Under the pieces are notes generated by a model that saw only the letters and a list, made by a program, of their open reading frames with translations, had not been told where the DNA came from and did not search any database. A stretch of 64,000 nt of DNA from Rotaria sp. Silwood1 (lineage: Eukaryota; Rotifera; Eurotatoria; Philodinida; Philodinidae): NCBI GenBank assembly GCA_905250075.1, contig CAJNOP010000040.1, forward strand, positions 1,233,646 through 1,297,645, in the 5' to 3' direction. Each line of letters opens with the position of its first letter. Within the stretch, counting starts at the first letter, position 1. The position numbers and the translations under genes are program-made. Below, piece after piece: positions 12,984 through 23,949 of this stretch.

Positions 12984-14533
12984 ATGTACTTTTCAACAAA
13001 GACTAAACCATACATCGATAATCGATATCAAAGAACGAAAAACAATCATTTTGAACAATACTCCGTGGTAGATCGTGGTGATATGCTCCGAAAAGTTGAG
13101 ATGGTCTGTCGAGCACTGATTCGACAGCCAGGAGTTTATTCTTGTGTTACTATGAACTTAGCCGGATTCCAGTATACAAATAATGGAGATGCGGCTCGCT
13201 GCCACACTTGTAATCTTGAAGTATCAGGATGGACATTGGACATGGAACCATTTGCTATTCATGTAAATCGAAGTCCCACTTGCCCATTCGTTCTATCACC
13301 ATTACTTTCTCAGAATACAAATAAAACTACGGCAGCATTAAACAATGGAAACCAAACACTTCAAAAGCCAGAAGTTGACACAAATACTCTCCACAAACAT
13401 TTCAACATACTTGTTGAAGTAGATAACATTAAACAAGTACGAAAACGTACATTTTCACATTGGCCACATCGATCATCACCTTCCAGCTCACAAATGATTG
13501 AAGCTGGATTTTTTAGTTGTAATGTTGGTGATCGTGTCATATGCATTTATTGTAATATTATCTGTCAACAATGGATTCCAAATAGTGACAATCCATGTGA
13601 AATACATAGAACACTCTCACCCAAATGTCCTTATGTTATATCCATGTTGATTCGTCCTCAAACATCAACGATTTTGGTTATTAATGAACATTGTAGCACT
13701 GACCAATCATCAACCTCAACCAACATCGATCCATTTCGATGTAATGCACTTGTTTATACTGCAGCTTGTAATCCATCTTATATTGAAATACCAAAACGAT
13801 ATGCATCTTTTGCTACTTGGCCTAATGAAAACTTATCATCTGTTAATGATCTAGTTAAAGCTGGCTTCTTTCATACTGGTACTAAAACTATTGTGACTTG
13901 TTTTTATTGCAATGGTTCTTTACAAAACTGGGGTCCAAATGATAATCCAATGATAGAACATGCTCGTTGGTTTCCACATTGTGCATATGCAAAACAATTG
14001 TGTGGTGCTGAACTGTATCGAAAGATTCAAGAATCAACGCAAACTCAACAAGGTTTCTTCTCATGCTCTTTTCTGAATGTATTTCGTTTTTATGTTTTTG
14101 ATTTAGCAACACCTAGTTCTAAGAATTGGATCAATCAGTTAATAATCAATAATAGTAGCACAGTCGATTATCGATGGTCAACATCAGATGAGGATACGTT
14201 ATGGCAACTTGTAGCTGCTCGACTTGATTTGCCTATTTCACAGAGTCTCCTTAGTCGTAACTTCAACCTATCGATCATTAAGAGATGTTGGGAAGATCAA
14301 CTTCGATTAAAACGTAAATTGAGAGATTTTTTCCATGATTTTGTACAGGAAAATTAAACTAATTGATCTTAAACATTTTTTTTTCAGATGAAGATTTTGT
14401 GAGTGATTCTGATCTGTTAATGGCTTGTACAATTCTTCAGAAACAAATTGAATATATTGATGGTAATAAAGAACATATTATTATTCCAATTGTGACAATG
14501 AGAAAAAATCGCGAGAGAGAAAAAGCAAGATAA
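12984..14533 (+). CDS. IAP-family protein with 3 BIR domains, RING exon missing
   Basis: Paralogue of the IAP at 4776-6889 in opposite orientation. Exons 12984-14052, 14107-14313 and 14388-14533 join in phase to about 473 residues. BIR1 (CHTC...H...C), BIR2 (RTFSHWPH...CIYC) and BIR3 (RYASFATWP...CFYC) all keep their zinc ligands. The helical region ending CWEDQLRLK and the following exon (DFVSDSDLLMACTILQKQI) match the first copy. The frame then ends in TAA at 14531-14533, just where the first copy splices to its RING exon, and no RING lies downstream. It may act as a caspase decoy without ligase activity, or be a decaying copy. An acceptor-like AATAG lies 5 nt before the ATG. Confidence 0.85.
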
Positions 14534-14651
14534 TTTATTCAGAAATAGCATTATTCAATAACAATATGGTTAAAATAGCATAATGAAAAATAAAAAGTCG
14601 ACATAATGTATCGATAGATGATCTTTGCGTGTTTCAATTCGGGGAAGAATA

Positions 14652-14972
14652 GGGTGTGGGTGTGGGTGTAGGGTGTGGGTGGGTGTGGGTGGGTGTCGGT
14701 GTCGGTGTGGGTGGGTATGAGGGTGGGGGTGGGTATGAGGGTGGAGGTGGGTGTGGGCATGAGTGTGGGTGCGGATGCAAGTGTGGGTATGGGTGTGGGT
14801 GTGGGTGGGTATGGGGGTGAGGGTGGGGGTGGGAGTGAGGGTGGGGGTGGGGGTTAATCTTGTGTCAAGCAGCATCTACACCCACATCCGCACCCTCTAG
14901 CCACACTCACACCCACACCCCGCACCCACACACCACACCCACCCATACCCACACCCACCCACACCCCCACCC
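14652..14972. repeat. Head-to-head telomere-like array (TGTGGG)n / (CCCACA)n
   Basis: 14652-14855 is degenerate G-rich TGTGGG/TGGGTG repeat. After a 20-bp joint (ttaatcttgtgtcaagcagc) the complementary C-rich repeat runs from 14876 to 14972. G-rich strand running into C-rich is the polarity expected from two chromosome ends joined head to head, as in fused telomeres. It starts about 120 bp past the truncated 3' end of the IAP copy. Bdelloid telomeres are reported as TGTGGG (recalled knowledge). The array could instead be an expanded palindromic microsatellite. Open frames through it are repeat artefacts. Confidence 0.8.
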
Positions 14973-15425
14973 ATTACAGAGAACGATAAAAATAAAGCTA
15001 ACATTACTATTATTATTACATAGCATATTATCCAACAATATATTGTTTTCTGTTTAGATGGCGCCTTTTTTAATTGATATCTTAAAACTTATGGTCAAAA
15101 TGAAAGTGGAAAGTGGAAAAAATAAAGAATCATTTAATGGATGAAAGCACGTCCCCTGAAATACTTTTTGAAAATTCAATCGATTAATCAATTATTAATT
15201 TTCTGTCTTTTATCATTTTGTCGCATAGTTGTTTTTCAGATAAACGTGAATAAACATTAACATTATTTCTATTCTCAAAACTGAAGAAATAAAATTATTT
15301 TAAAGAGAATTTTATTCATCCGACTACATTCTTTCAGGCAAAAAAATCTCAAGTTCATATGATATTTCATAGATTGAAAAAACAAGGCTTGACATTTGAA
15401 TAATTAATTTTGTTTTATAGATTAT

Positions 15426-18107
15426 AAATGCCATCGATTTCTTGGTAAATAAAGCCGGATGATGTTGTCATCATATTCATCAACGAATCTGATATTGAAA
15501 ACAATTCATCCTGTTTAAAATCATTAATACATACATCTGACTCAACCATTCAATGACATAGTAAGACAGTTTCATATGAAAACTATTTTAATTAATTATT
15601 GCCTCTCACATTTAGTCAACATCATCTCGAATTTCATCATCTGTCACCATCACACATTCATTCAACGACAAAAAAAATTTTCAAATGAAAAATTAAATAA
15701 AGTACCATTTCTAACAAATCTACGTCGTTTAAATATTTTTAGTGTACTCAAAAAGTGAGTACACTACTAAAATCGGTCTGTGTGTCCGCCCGTTTACACG
15801 ATAACTTTCGGAAGGAGAGTCAGATTGCGATGAAATTTTCTACACAGCTTAGTGTTGACAATATCTCGGTCGAGTTCGAAGATGAGAAGGATCCGTCATG
15901 AAATGGCTGAGTAATCGAAAAAATTGGGATTTTTGACCAGATCATCCCTAAAGACGGGGGGGGGAGGGTACGGGGATTTTTCGAAAAAACTTTTTTTGCT
16001 CATAATTATTCACAAAATACATAAATCGACTCAGTTTTTAACGCTGATTCTGAATCTGATATTAGTTTTGAACCGAATCATAGGTTTGTGTACTCAAAAA
16101 GTGAGTACACTATAGAATAGTCAGTGTGTCCGTCCGTCCGGTTGGCTGTTTACATGATAACTTTTGACAGCAGAGTCAGATTGCGATGAAACTTTCTACA
16201 CAGCTTAGTCTTGACAATATCTCGGTCGAGTTGGAAGATGAGAAGGACCGACCGAGCCGTTCCTGAGTTATTACAAAAATACCCATTTTCCCTATAGCTT
16301 TCTGTGGAAAAATGGACCCATCGCGACTTTCGTAAAAGACTTTTCCTATCATAGTCAACTAAAACCCCAACTATTATATACCATTCGATAGAGGATTTCA
16401 AGAACTACAAAATGATATATAAAACATAAAGAAACAAGAACGTTGACTAACTCACACAGATAATTAAAGAGAACTAGGTTATATTTTGGTCCACGATCTA
16501 ATTGATCCACAAATAGAGCTTTATCTTCCGGTCACACTGATGATACTTCGAGGTTTTCAGATATAGAGAACTCGAATGTGTACTGCACTTCCATCGAAAT
16601 ACTATTAGTTGTGCAGTGACCAATAGAAATGAAGTTATAGGGAAAACGACTTTCTTAGGGTAAATCAAGGGAAAGAGTTCAAACTTGAGCTGTATTCGGT
16701 CCCATGTTCTATTGGTTTGGCAACGCGCAATAGAAATCAACGTTTTAAATGGTAGATTTCACAGTATAATTTTGATATTCAGACAGTCTAGGATGATTGA
16801 TTTGTATGATTCACTTTTTGAAGTACACATAACTCTCGGATTTAAATCCGAAGTTTTCGCATTTATTTTATTCTTCTGCATTTAGTGATCGATCACCAAT
16901 GACATCGAATTTATCATCAAATATTATTTTCACGTCAGTTTATCGTTCCATTATGATCAAGAAATAGCTCATATTAAACCAGTTGATGACAAAGTAACAG
17001 AATTTTACATAGAAAATATTTAATTCATCATTTTCTCTTTTATTTAGTCAAGATTGTGATAAATTTCATCATCTCTCATACATAAAATCAATGTAAAGAA
17101 ATTATGTTTAAATGTAACACCAAAAGAATTACCAATTCCAAGAAATTTTCGCTGTTCAAACATTCTTTACCCCTTTTTTTGCATTTAATGATCGATCACG
17201 CACGAATAACATCAAATTCATTAACAAATACTATTTGAATATCAACTCCTAATTTCTCTAATGACCAATAAATGATTAAAATTGAACCAGCTAATGACAA
17301 AGTAATAATATTCTACATAGGAAGTATTTTAGTTAATTGTTTTTTCTTTCTTTTAGTCAATATCGTGTTGTAATTCTAACATTTACCATAGGTAAAGTTA
17401 GTGAAGAAATGTTATTTTCATATATACAATTCAATCAAACATCAATTCTAACAAATCTTCATCATTCGAATATTGTTCATTCTATTGTATTTAATGATCG
17501 ATCATGAATGATATCAAATTGATCAATACATACTGTTTTTAAAATTATTCATTCTTTCCGTAATCATCAATAAATAGTTCAAACTGAATCAGCTGATGAA
17601 AAAGTAACAGAATTTCATGTTTTATATTTCTTAATCGATCGTTCTCTTTCTTTTAGTCAATATCATATCCCATTCCAATACTTATTACACGTAAAATTAG
17701 TGTAGAATAAATATCTTCGGAGAAAGAATCAAATGAAGCACCAATTATGAAACATCAATTCTAATTAATCGTCTTCACATCTTTACTATTTAACGACAAA
17801 GTAAAAAAATTTAATGTAGGAAATATTTTAATTGATTGTTTTCGATTTTTCTGTTTTAGTCAACATCACGTAGAATATCATTATCTTTCATAGTTTAAGT
17901 CAATCAAAAACACATATTATTAGATGAAAAATCAAATGTAGTATCAATTACAGCAAGTTTTCATCAAACAAATATTATTCATTTTTGTTTAATTGATAAT
18001 TCATTGATATTTATATAGAATCAATTAACAAATCCAATTGTAAAACCAATTCATCGTTTTCATAGTCATCAAAAAATAGTTCAGATTGAACCAGTTGATG
18101 ATAAAGT
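15426..18107 (+). repeat. Tandem array of ~300-bp exon-like units
   Basis: At least six degenerate copies recur. Landmark 'gttgatgacaaagtaa' variants occur near 15545, 16978, 17287, 17589, 17797 and 18092, with spacings of about 309, 302, 204 (deleted unit) and 299 bp. Each is followed about 65 bp later by a TTTTAG|TCAA(T/C)ATC acceptor-like junction. The sequence before each landmark reads as a degenerate peptide ending in words like HIKPVDDK or QIEPVDDK before GTAA, so the unit resembles a duplicated exon plus intron. Most units carry stops; the last one (18062-18107) is open. The array leads into the golgin-like gene. The first unit is interrupted by the element at 15742-16828; removing it restores about 303 bp. 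Confidence 0.6.
15742..16828. mobile_element. TIR element with internal tandem duplication
   Basis: The left end is gtgtactcaaaaagtgagta, itself palindromic (TGTACTC...GAGTACA). The right end at 16812-16828, cactttttgaagtacac, is its inverted counterpart. A second direct copy of the left end starts at 16088, so about 346 bp are duplicated, including 'gagtcagattgcgatgaaa' and 'ctttctacacagcttagt'-type words. A run of nine or more G lies at about 15956-15966. There is no transposase, so it is a non-autonomous DNA element or satellite-like repeat. It sits inside the exon-like tandem array. Confidence 0.65.
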
Positions 18108-18326
18108 AAGAAAATCACACACAGAAAATATGCAAGAAACCGGTAGCGATCATTTGTAATTAGGTTTCTAAGTTATGAAAGATTAGTTACATTGAAATAT
18201 TCTACTATATTTGGCCAAAAGAAAAGATTATTTTCCTTTCCAACTGCGCAATAAAGACTTTTGTCATAGTTCTGGATGCATGATGCAATATCCTACATAA
18301 ACATAAACGTGGAGAGAAAGAAAGAA

Positions 18327-18372
18327 GAGAAGAAGAAGAAGAAGAAGAAGAAGAAGAAGAAGAAGAAGAGAG
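18327..18372 (+). repeat. (GAA)n microsatellite
   Basis: About 12 uninterrupted AAG/GAA triplets flanked by GA-rich sequence, immediately upstream of the first clear exon of the golgin-like gene. Confidence 0.95.
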
Positions 18373-18504
18373 AGAGCGAGAAAAAAAGCATAACATCTAA
18401 ACACAAGGTGTAACTGTGATATATTCTATAGGAGAATAGCGAATATGTCGAGTAATGGTTAGATTTAAAATATAATCGTATAAAAGAAAATTGTTTTTGT
18501 TCAG

Positions 18505-20961
18505 ATAATCAACCTGAAATGAACAAATATGAAAGCTGTTATCGAATAACAGCTACATTAACTGATGAAAATCATTTTTTATCAACTATATCGTCAACAT
18601 CTGCACGAAAAGCACTAACAACTGAATCATCTGATAAAACAGAAGCATAGATTAATTATAAATTTCCTTGAAAACAAGACTAAAAATTTTAAAATTTAGA
18701 TTGAACAAATTGATATAATTCAAAATCATACAACACATTCTGATAAAATAACTAAATATCGTGAAGAATATGATGAAAAAATTCAAGAATTGGAATCACG
18801 TATTAAAGCAATTGAAGAATGGAAAGCAACACATGAAGGTTAGATTATCATTTTTGTTTCTTTAGAAATAATCTTCTTTTATTAGCAGGTGAAGTACGAA
18901 AAACCACGGAAATACAAAAAGTAGTATAGATTTCTTATTTTATTTGAAAAAACAAACACTTTTTTTTTGTTTTTTAAAATAAAAAGAATGAAGTTAATAA
19001 AGATCTTTTCTCACATAAACTTGAAAATAAAACATCACATACAAAAGATACTGATGAACAAGGTAATAATTTCAAATTAATTTAATTTAATTTGATTTAA
19101 TTTAATTTGAATAATTTAGATGACCATGATGATCATTCAAGTCGTCTTATTGAAGAACAACACCGGAATTTAAATAATGATTCGTACATCTTGTTCGATA
19201 AAAAACAAGCTGAACAAATCGAATTATTAAATTCGACAATTATTGAACGTGATCGAAAAATGGTAGAATTATATGATAATGAAGTAAAACATCTTAATGA
19301 ACAAGTAGAAAAAACATAATCGAAATTGGAATTAAAATCAGCTGAATGTTTACAACAACGTGATTTATTTAGTGCTGAAAAAAGAGAATTACAAAATGAA
19401 ATTGAAGCAAATAAACAAAATGTTTGATTTTTTTTGTTTTTTTTTATTAAATAAAAATTTCTTTATTTTTGTTTTTTAGGTTTTACAATTTGAAGAACGT
19501 GAACGAAAATTAATAAATGAAATAGAACGATTACGTATACAATCATTAAAAATGAACCAATCTTATACAACACGTTTACATGATTCTGAAGAACAAGCAA
19601 GATCTTTAAGAGTCCGAGTATCACGACAACAAGACGAACTTGAGGAACAGGCAATAGTTATTGAACAATTTCTTACAGATGGAGATCGACCAAAAAAATT
19701 AATATCAGCTAATTTGGCTACATTAACACAGCAATATCAAAAACTTGAAGAAACCAACATAAACTTGACTAATCAATTAGTTTATGAAAAGAAACTTTCA
19801 CGAGGTTTAATGTGCTTGTTAGACACAAATTTAAGAGGTAAAACAAATGAATTGATTTGTTATTTAATTTCTTTTTGGTTTTTAGCACGTGAACAAGCTT
19901 TAACAACAACTCAAACAACAACTGCTAATCCATTACCATCTAATATTCATAATTTAGGTCAACAACTTCAACCACCTAAAAATATTTCATATTATCCACA
20001 ATTAATAACTGATGCATATATTGCCAAACAACTTGTTAAAGATTTATATTGTCATATTTTCGTGCACCGCTTCATCAAAAACAAGAAGTTATAACATCAT
20101 TAAGTAAATTAGTTGGCTTTACACAAGATGAATATGAAGCTGCACTTCATAGCCAACTAACTAATACTAATAATAATGGAAAAAAAAAGCCAGTTGGTTA
20201 AAACGTTTGCTTAGTCGTAATACATCACCAAGTATTAATTTAACTAAAACAAGAGAAGGTATTATTCCTGAACATCATCAATTAGCCATTCGAAATTATC
20301 AAGAATTAAATAAATTACGTGAAGTTGTACCTATGGGTAAATGCTATTTCAATTCAATATTTATCTTTAATTAACGTATTCTTTTCTTTTTTTACATAGT
20401 GTGGGTGTGGGTGTGGATGTGGGTTTGGGTTGGGTGTGGGTGTGGGTGGTGGGTGTGGGTGTGGGTGTGGGTGGTGGGTGTGGGTTGGATGTGGGTTGGG
20501 TGTGGGTGTGGGTGTGGGTGGTGGGTGTGGGTTGGGTGTGGGGGTGGGTGGTGGGTGTGGGTGTGGGTGTCTGAAGGAACAATACTCACACCCACCCACA
20601 CTCACACCCACCCACACTCACACCCACACACCCCACACCCAAACACCCACACACACCCCCACACCNNNNNNNNNNACACACCCCCACACCCCACAGCCAC
20701 CCACACCCACACCAAATAAACCAAAACAACCAATGCAACAACAAAATAGTATGAGCAATGACGATGATGATAAATCAAATGAAGACGATGACGATGAGTC
20801 AGATGAAGTAAGAAATTAATCCAAAAAAGATCAAATCATATAAAAATTTTTTTTTTCTTTTATAATAGGGTGATGATATGACCACCAATCCTAATATCGT
20901 AACCAGTTCAAGTGCATTAGCAACAACAACCGCTATGGATACAACAGCTGGTGATAATTAA
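18505..20961 (+). pseudogene. GMAP-210/TRIP11-like golgin with broken reading frame
   Basis: Exons from 18505 (upstream start not found) encode long Glu/Gln/Lys-rich coiled coil, then a C-terminal block resembling the GRAB region of GMAP-210: AKQLVKDLYCHIF, then QEVITSLSKLVGFTQDEYEA and WLKRLLSR. The family are cis-Golgi tethers binding Arf1 near the C-terminus. Introns are recognisable (for example 18840-18887, 19063-19119, 19421-19479). There are two clear lesions: an in-frame TAA at 19317-19319, after which coding character continues as SKLELKSAECLQQRDLF, and a one-base deletion near 20057 within ATTTTCGTGCACCG. One donor (about 18647) is GC rather than GT. The last exon ends TAA at 20959-20961 (TTAGDN). 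The acceptor after the telomere-like tract is unresolved. It is a pseudogene unless these are assembly errors. Confidence 0.6.
20399..20715. repeat. Head-to-head telomere-like array inside an intron, with gap
   Basis: G-rich TGTGGG-type repeat at 20399-20571, a short joint (ctgaaggaacaatac), then C-rich CACCCACAC repeat at 20585-20715 containing ten N at 20666-20675. Same polarity as the tract at 14652-14972. It lies between the exon ending near 20337 (REVVPMG) and the acidic exon at about 20720-20816 of the golgin-like gene, whose parts occur on both sides, so here the array sits within a locus rather than joining unrelated ends. The C-rich arm is open in frame with the downstream exon (Pro-Thr-rich). 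Confidence 0.8.
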
Positions 20962-22360
20962 ACTGACGACTAAAAAAACTTTTGTTATTTCTTGTTCTTT
21001 GTAAAAAAATTCATTCTCTTTTTTTCTTCGTGCGTTTCTATGTGTGTAAATGAAATTATTTATTTATTTATTTATTTTGAATGAGCATATTTCATTTAAA
21101 ATACATATATTAAAAATCAATTAATAAGGATAATATATACTGCAAAAGTAAGATACGCATTATTCAAAAAAACGAACCAAGATGTAAGACAAAAAAGATC
21201 CACCAACAGCAACATTGTTAACTGTAATCAGAAAGTTTCGGCTTCAATTACTTGATTGTGGTTGGTAGATTATTAGAAAGGTATGAAAGCCAAAAGAAAC
21301 CATTTTGAATGTTATTTACTTAGCACCAAGACACTTCGAACAGTCTATTTCTTTTTTCTCCCATTCTACTTATGAATTTCAGTTAGTAAAGAGATAAGAA
21401 ACCAAAACCGATACCATGTAAGTGCAAATTTAAGGAGACTAATCATAGAAAAAGGCTATAAACACAATGGTAAATTTTGGTTGGGAGTAAGAGCAACAGT
21501 GGAAAAGTTCTCGATCGTGAACTAATTTGCGCCGATGAAGGTCAGAACTCGTCAGTCAGAGAGCGATAGATGGCAGCCAATACGAAAAGTTTCTGATCAA
21601 AGCAAAATATTAGTGTGAAGCGTTAAGTGCTAATCACTTCAAGCCACACGGCGATTCATCAAATCGTAGACGAAGCAGCCCCAGACGGGTTAACAATGAG
21701 AGAAACTCTAACAGAAAAAGGTTTTCGCTGTATGCTCATACTTCAGAGTCAGAGTGCGAAATTTCCAATGTTTCATCAGTTTGTTAGAATGGTACTGGGA
21801 TCTTAGGCGTACAGAGAAGTTCATAGAAATGAGTCAAAAGAGCTTTGAAGAATAGATAAATTTGTCAGAATGAGAGCTGAAATTTCTAAGTAACATGCAA
21901 ATCGCTCAGAGTCAGAGCAAAAACTCCTGTTCTAATAAACACGGATGATAATAATGGAATAGGAGCTGCGATCACTCAGGCATTGAACAAGATGTAAACG
22001 AGAAGTTTCAAGTGATATTAGAATTATGAGCATGACGACGCCATATTTAAACTTCCATTAATCCGATATAATGACTGGAAAAAAGTCTTAGTATACCTAT
22101 CAATATATCTAGGTCAGTGTGAGCAATGTGAAGTATCACAAAATTATGCGCTAAAAGAAAATAAAAGATGGCAAGTCACTTCTCAGTTCAACTAAGTACC
22201 TGCAGTTGGTATCATGTCAGAGTCAGATGCTTGAAACTTACATAAATAACCTTAGGCCCACGGACGAATACATAAAAGGAGAGAAAGAAAGCTTATAGCA
22301 ACCTATCAAAATATGCGCATTACGGAAAATAGCTTCGGATAATCGATGAATATGTTTCGT
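20962..22360. other. Intergenic region with recurring 'cagagtcagag' words
   Basis: No gene recognised. Composition is less AT-rich than the flanks (about 21,200-22,350). The word cagagtcag recurs near 21,745, 21,907 and 22,216, suggesting decayed repeat sequence. A TTTATTTATTTATT run at about 21,059-21,078 follows the golgin-like gene. Confidence 0.4.
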
Positions 22361-22368
22361 CGATGACA

Positions 22369-22421
22369 AGGGTGCGAGTGTGTTGGCTTAGACAGTGGAA
22401 CCACGTCCACACTCACACCCT
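22369..22421. repeat. Small TGTGGG-like palindrome
   Basis: Left arm agggtgcgagtgtgttgg (22369-22386) pairs with right arm ccacgtccacactcacaccc (22401-22421) across a 14-bp loop. It has the same G-rich-then-C-rich design as the two large arrays, with two or three mismatches. Confidence 0.65.
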
Positions 22422-23385
22422 AAAACAACAGTATCACATCATTTTGAACCAAAAACAAAAATCTCATCATTCGGTTCAGCATAGTGAATCATTCTTATTT
22501 AGCCTCTTCTTTGGATGACCGTAAGTCGATTAGATGAGATTAGAGATTTCAGGGAAAGTCTTATAATTTTTGAATGGAACAAGTTAAGAATATCAACCTT
22601 GTATAGATCGAAAACGACGAACTTTTCCTATGGATTTAGTCTCTTGAAAGTTTACATAGAGAAGAAAATAGCTTCAGAATGTTGTTTTCAAAAATTTCTA
22701 CCAAGTACTTCCGTGATTGGTCTATTTTTAATCGATCGAATTTCGATATAGGTCGATGGCACAGATTATTTCTCTTAAGTGACGAAAACTGCAGATTTCT
22801 ATTATGTTCATATCAAAATTTATTCAAGAAACAATACGCACATCATATTTTGAAGTGCATAGTAGTTATTTGGATGGTTTTCCATCATTTCATGAGAGAA
22901 ATTGACAAAGTCACTATTGTTTTATGAGACAAACGGAAGAATAGTTTACTCTGTTCTTTAGACTTCCTTATCCTTCAAAGTACTGTATTGATGTAGTTTA
23001 GCTACTTTTCTATATATAGTCTTTGGTATTAATTCTCTTGTGGAATGATAATATTTTACTGGATTTTTTATGTATTTTATGACAAAGCAGCATCGGTTAG
23101 ATAACCTTCTCGTAAGTGTTGTCAGCTTCATGAAATAAATGCTTTCATTTACTACTTCAGAAGCCCCCTAACATTAATAATCATTGTACAAGCTTCTTTA
23201 TGCTGTGTCATAAACCGTTGACTGATTGATGGTCCTTATAAACTTTGCTACATATTATCTAGAAAATGAAAGAATTGAATGCTATTAGCATCAAACAAAA
23301 AGACAAAAAAATTCTCCAGAAAATCACAAAACTTACGGAATTAACTTTTTTCGTATGGTAAAAGATACTCTCATGTGACTGTGGT
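22422..23385. other. Intergenic region, no gene recognised
   Basis: Two overlapping short frames (22515-22751 and 22679-22927) lack domains, and codon use does not stand out from the background. Nothing else is supported. Confidence 0.5.
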
Positions 23386-23389
23386 TATC

Positions 23390-23443
23390 GGTGTAGATGT
23401 TAGTGTAACGAATGAATATCTGACACTCACACTCACATCCAAC
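23390..23443. repeat. Small degenerate TGTGGG-like palindrome
   Basis: Left arm ggtgtagatgttagtgt (23390-23406) pairs with right arm acactcacactcacatcc (23423-23440) across a 16-bp loop. Same design and polarity as the other tracts. Confidence 0.55.
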
Positions 23444-23891
23444 TCTTGATTGTTTCTTTGACCCATAGTGCATGTTTGACTCTGAATGAAAAGGTAAAAA
23501 ACGTGTGAATTGTGGACAGAAAGGAAAACATTTAGAAGCAGTAAAGAACTTTTTTCTTTTTGTCTGACACGGAACTGAAGAATTCTTTTCATATTCATAT
23601 TTATGATAATATGAACTAAAAGGTTTTGTAGACGAAGCAGTGGCTCTTATTGGTTCCAAAGGTAGAAAGCTCTTTATCTCGTCAAGCTACTGGACTTCTA
23701 TGTTGCAAAAGATAACAGGATTTTTTTGCATTCGAGATTTATTGATCTATCAACTACTTGATTAAATAATATTCATTGCTGATATGTTAGCTGATATATC
23801 GGCTGATTAATCAGGATTCAAGAGTGCAACTGTACCAACACCAACGGCAAGATGCGAGAAATTTGACTTTGACAACTCTACTGAAGTGAGG

Positions 23892-23942
23892 AGGTGTAGG
23901 TGGGTGTTAAACAGCTCTTCTCAACAACACCCACATCACCTA
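23892..23942. repeat. Small TGTGGG-like palindrome
   Basis: Left arm aggtgtaggtgggtgttaa (23892-23910) pairs with aacaacacccacatcaccta (23923-23942) across a 12-bp loop. It could form a hairpin of about 18 bp with two mismatches. Confidence 0.65.
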
Positions 23943-23949
23943 TCCTCAA

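Noticed and set aside
14570-15057. Several open frames over the G-rich/C-rich array (Thr-His-Pro or Gly-Val rich)
   Set aside because: They exist on both strands and in several frames because the repeat lacks stop codons. There is no start context, domain or splice evidence.
15426-18107. CRISPR array
   Set aside because: Units are about 300 bp, diverged, without short identical repeats, and in a eukaryotic genome.
20354-20819. Long Trp/Val/Gly or Thr/Pro/His frames over the second array
   Set aside because: Repeat artefacts that run through an assembly gap. Only the acidic exon at the right end is kept as coding.
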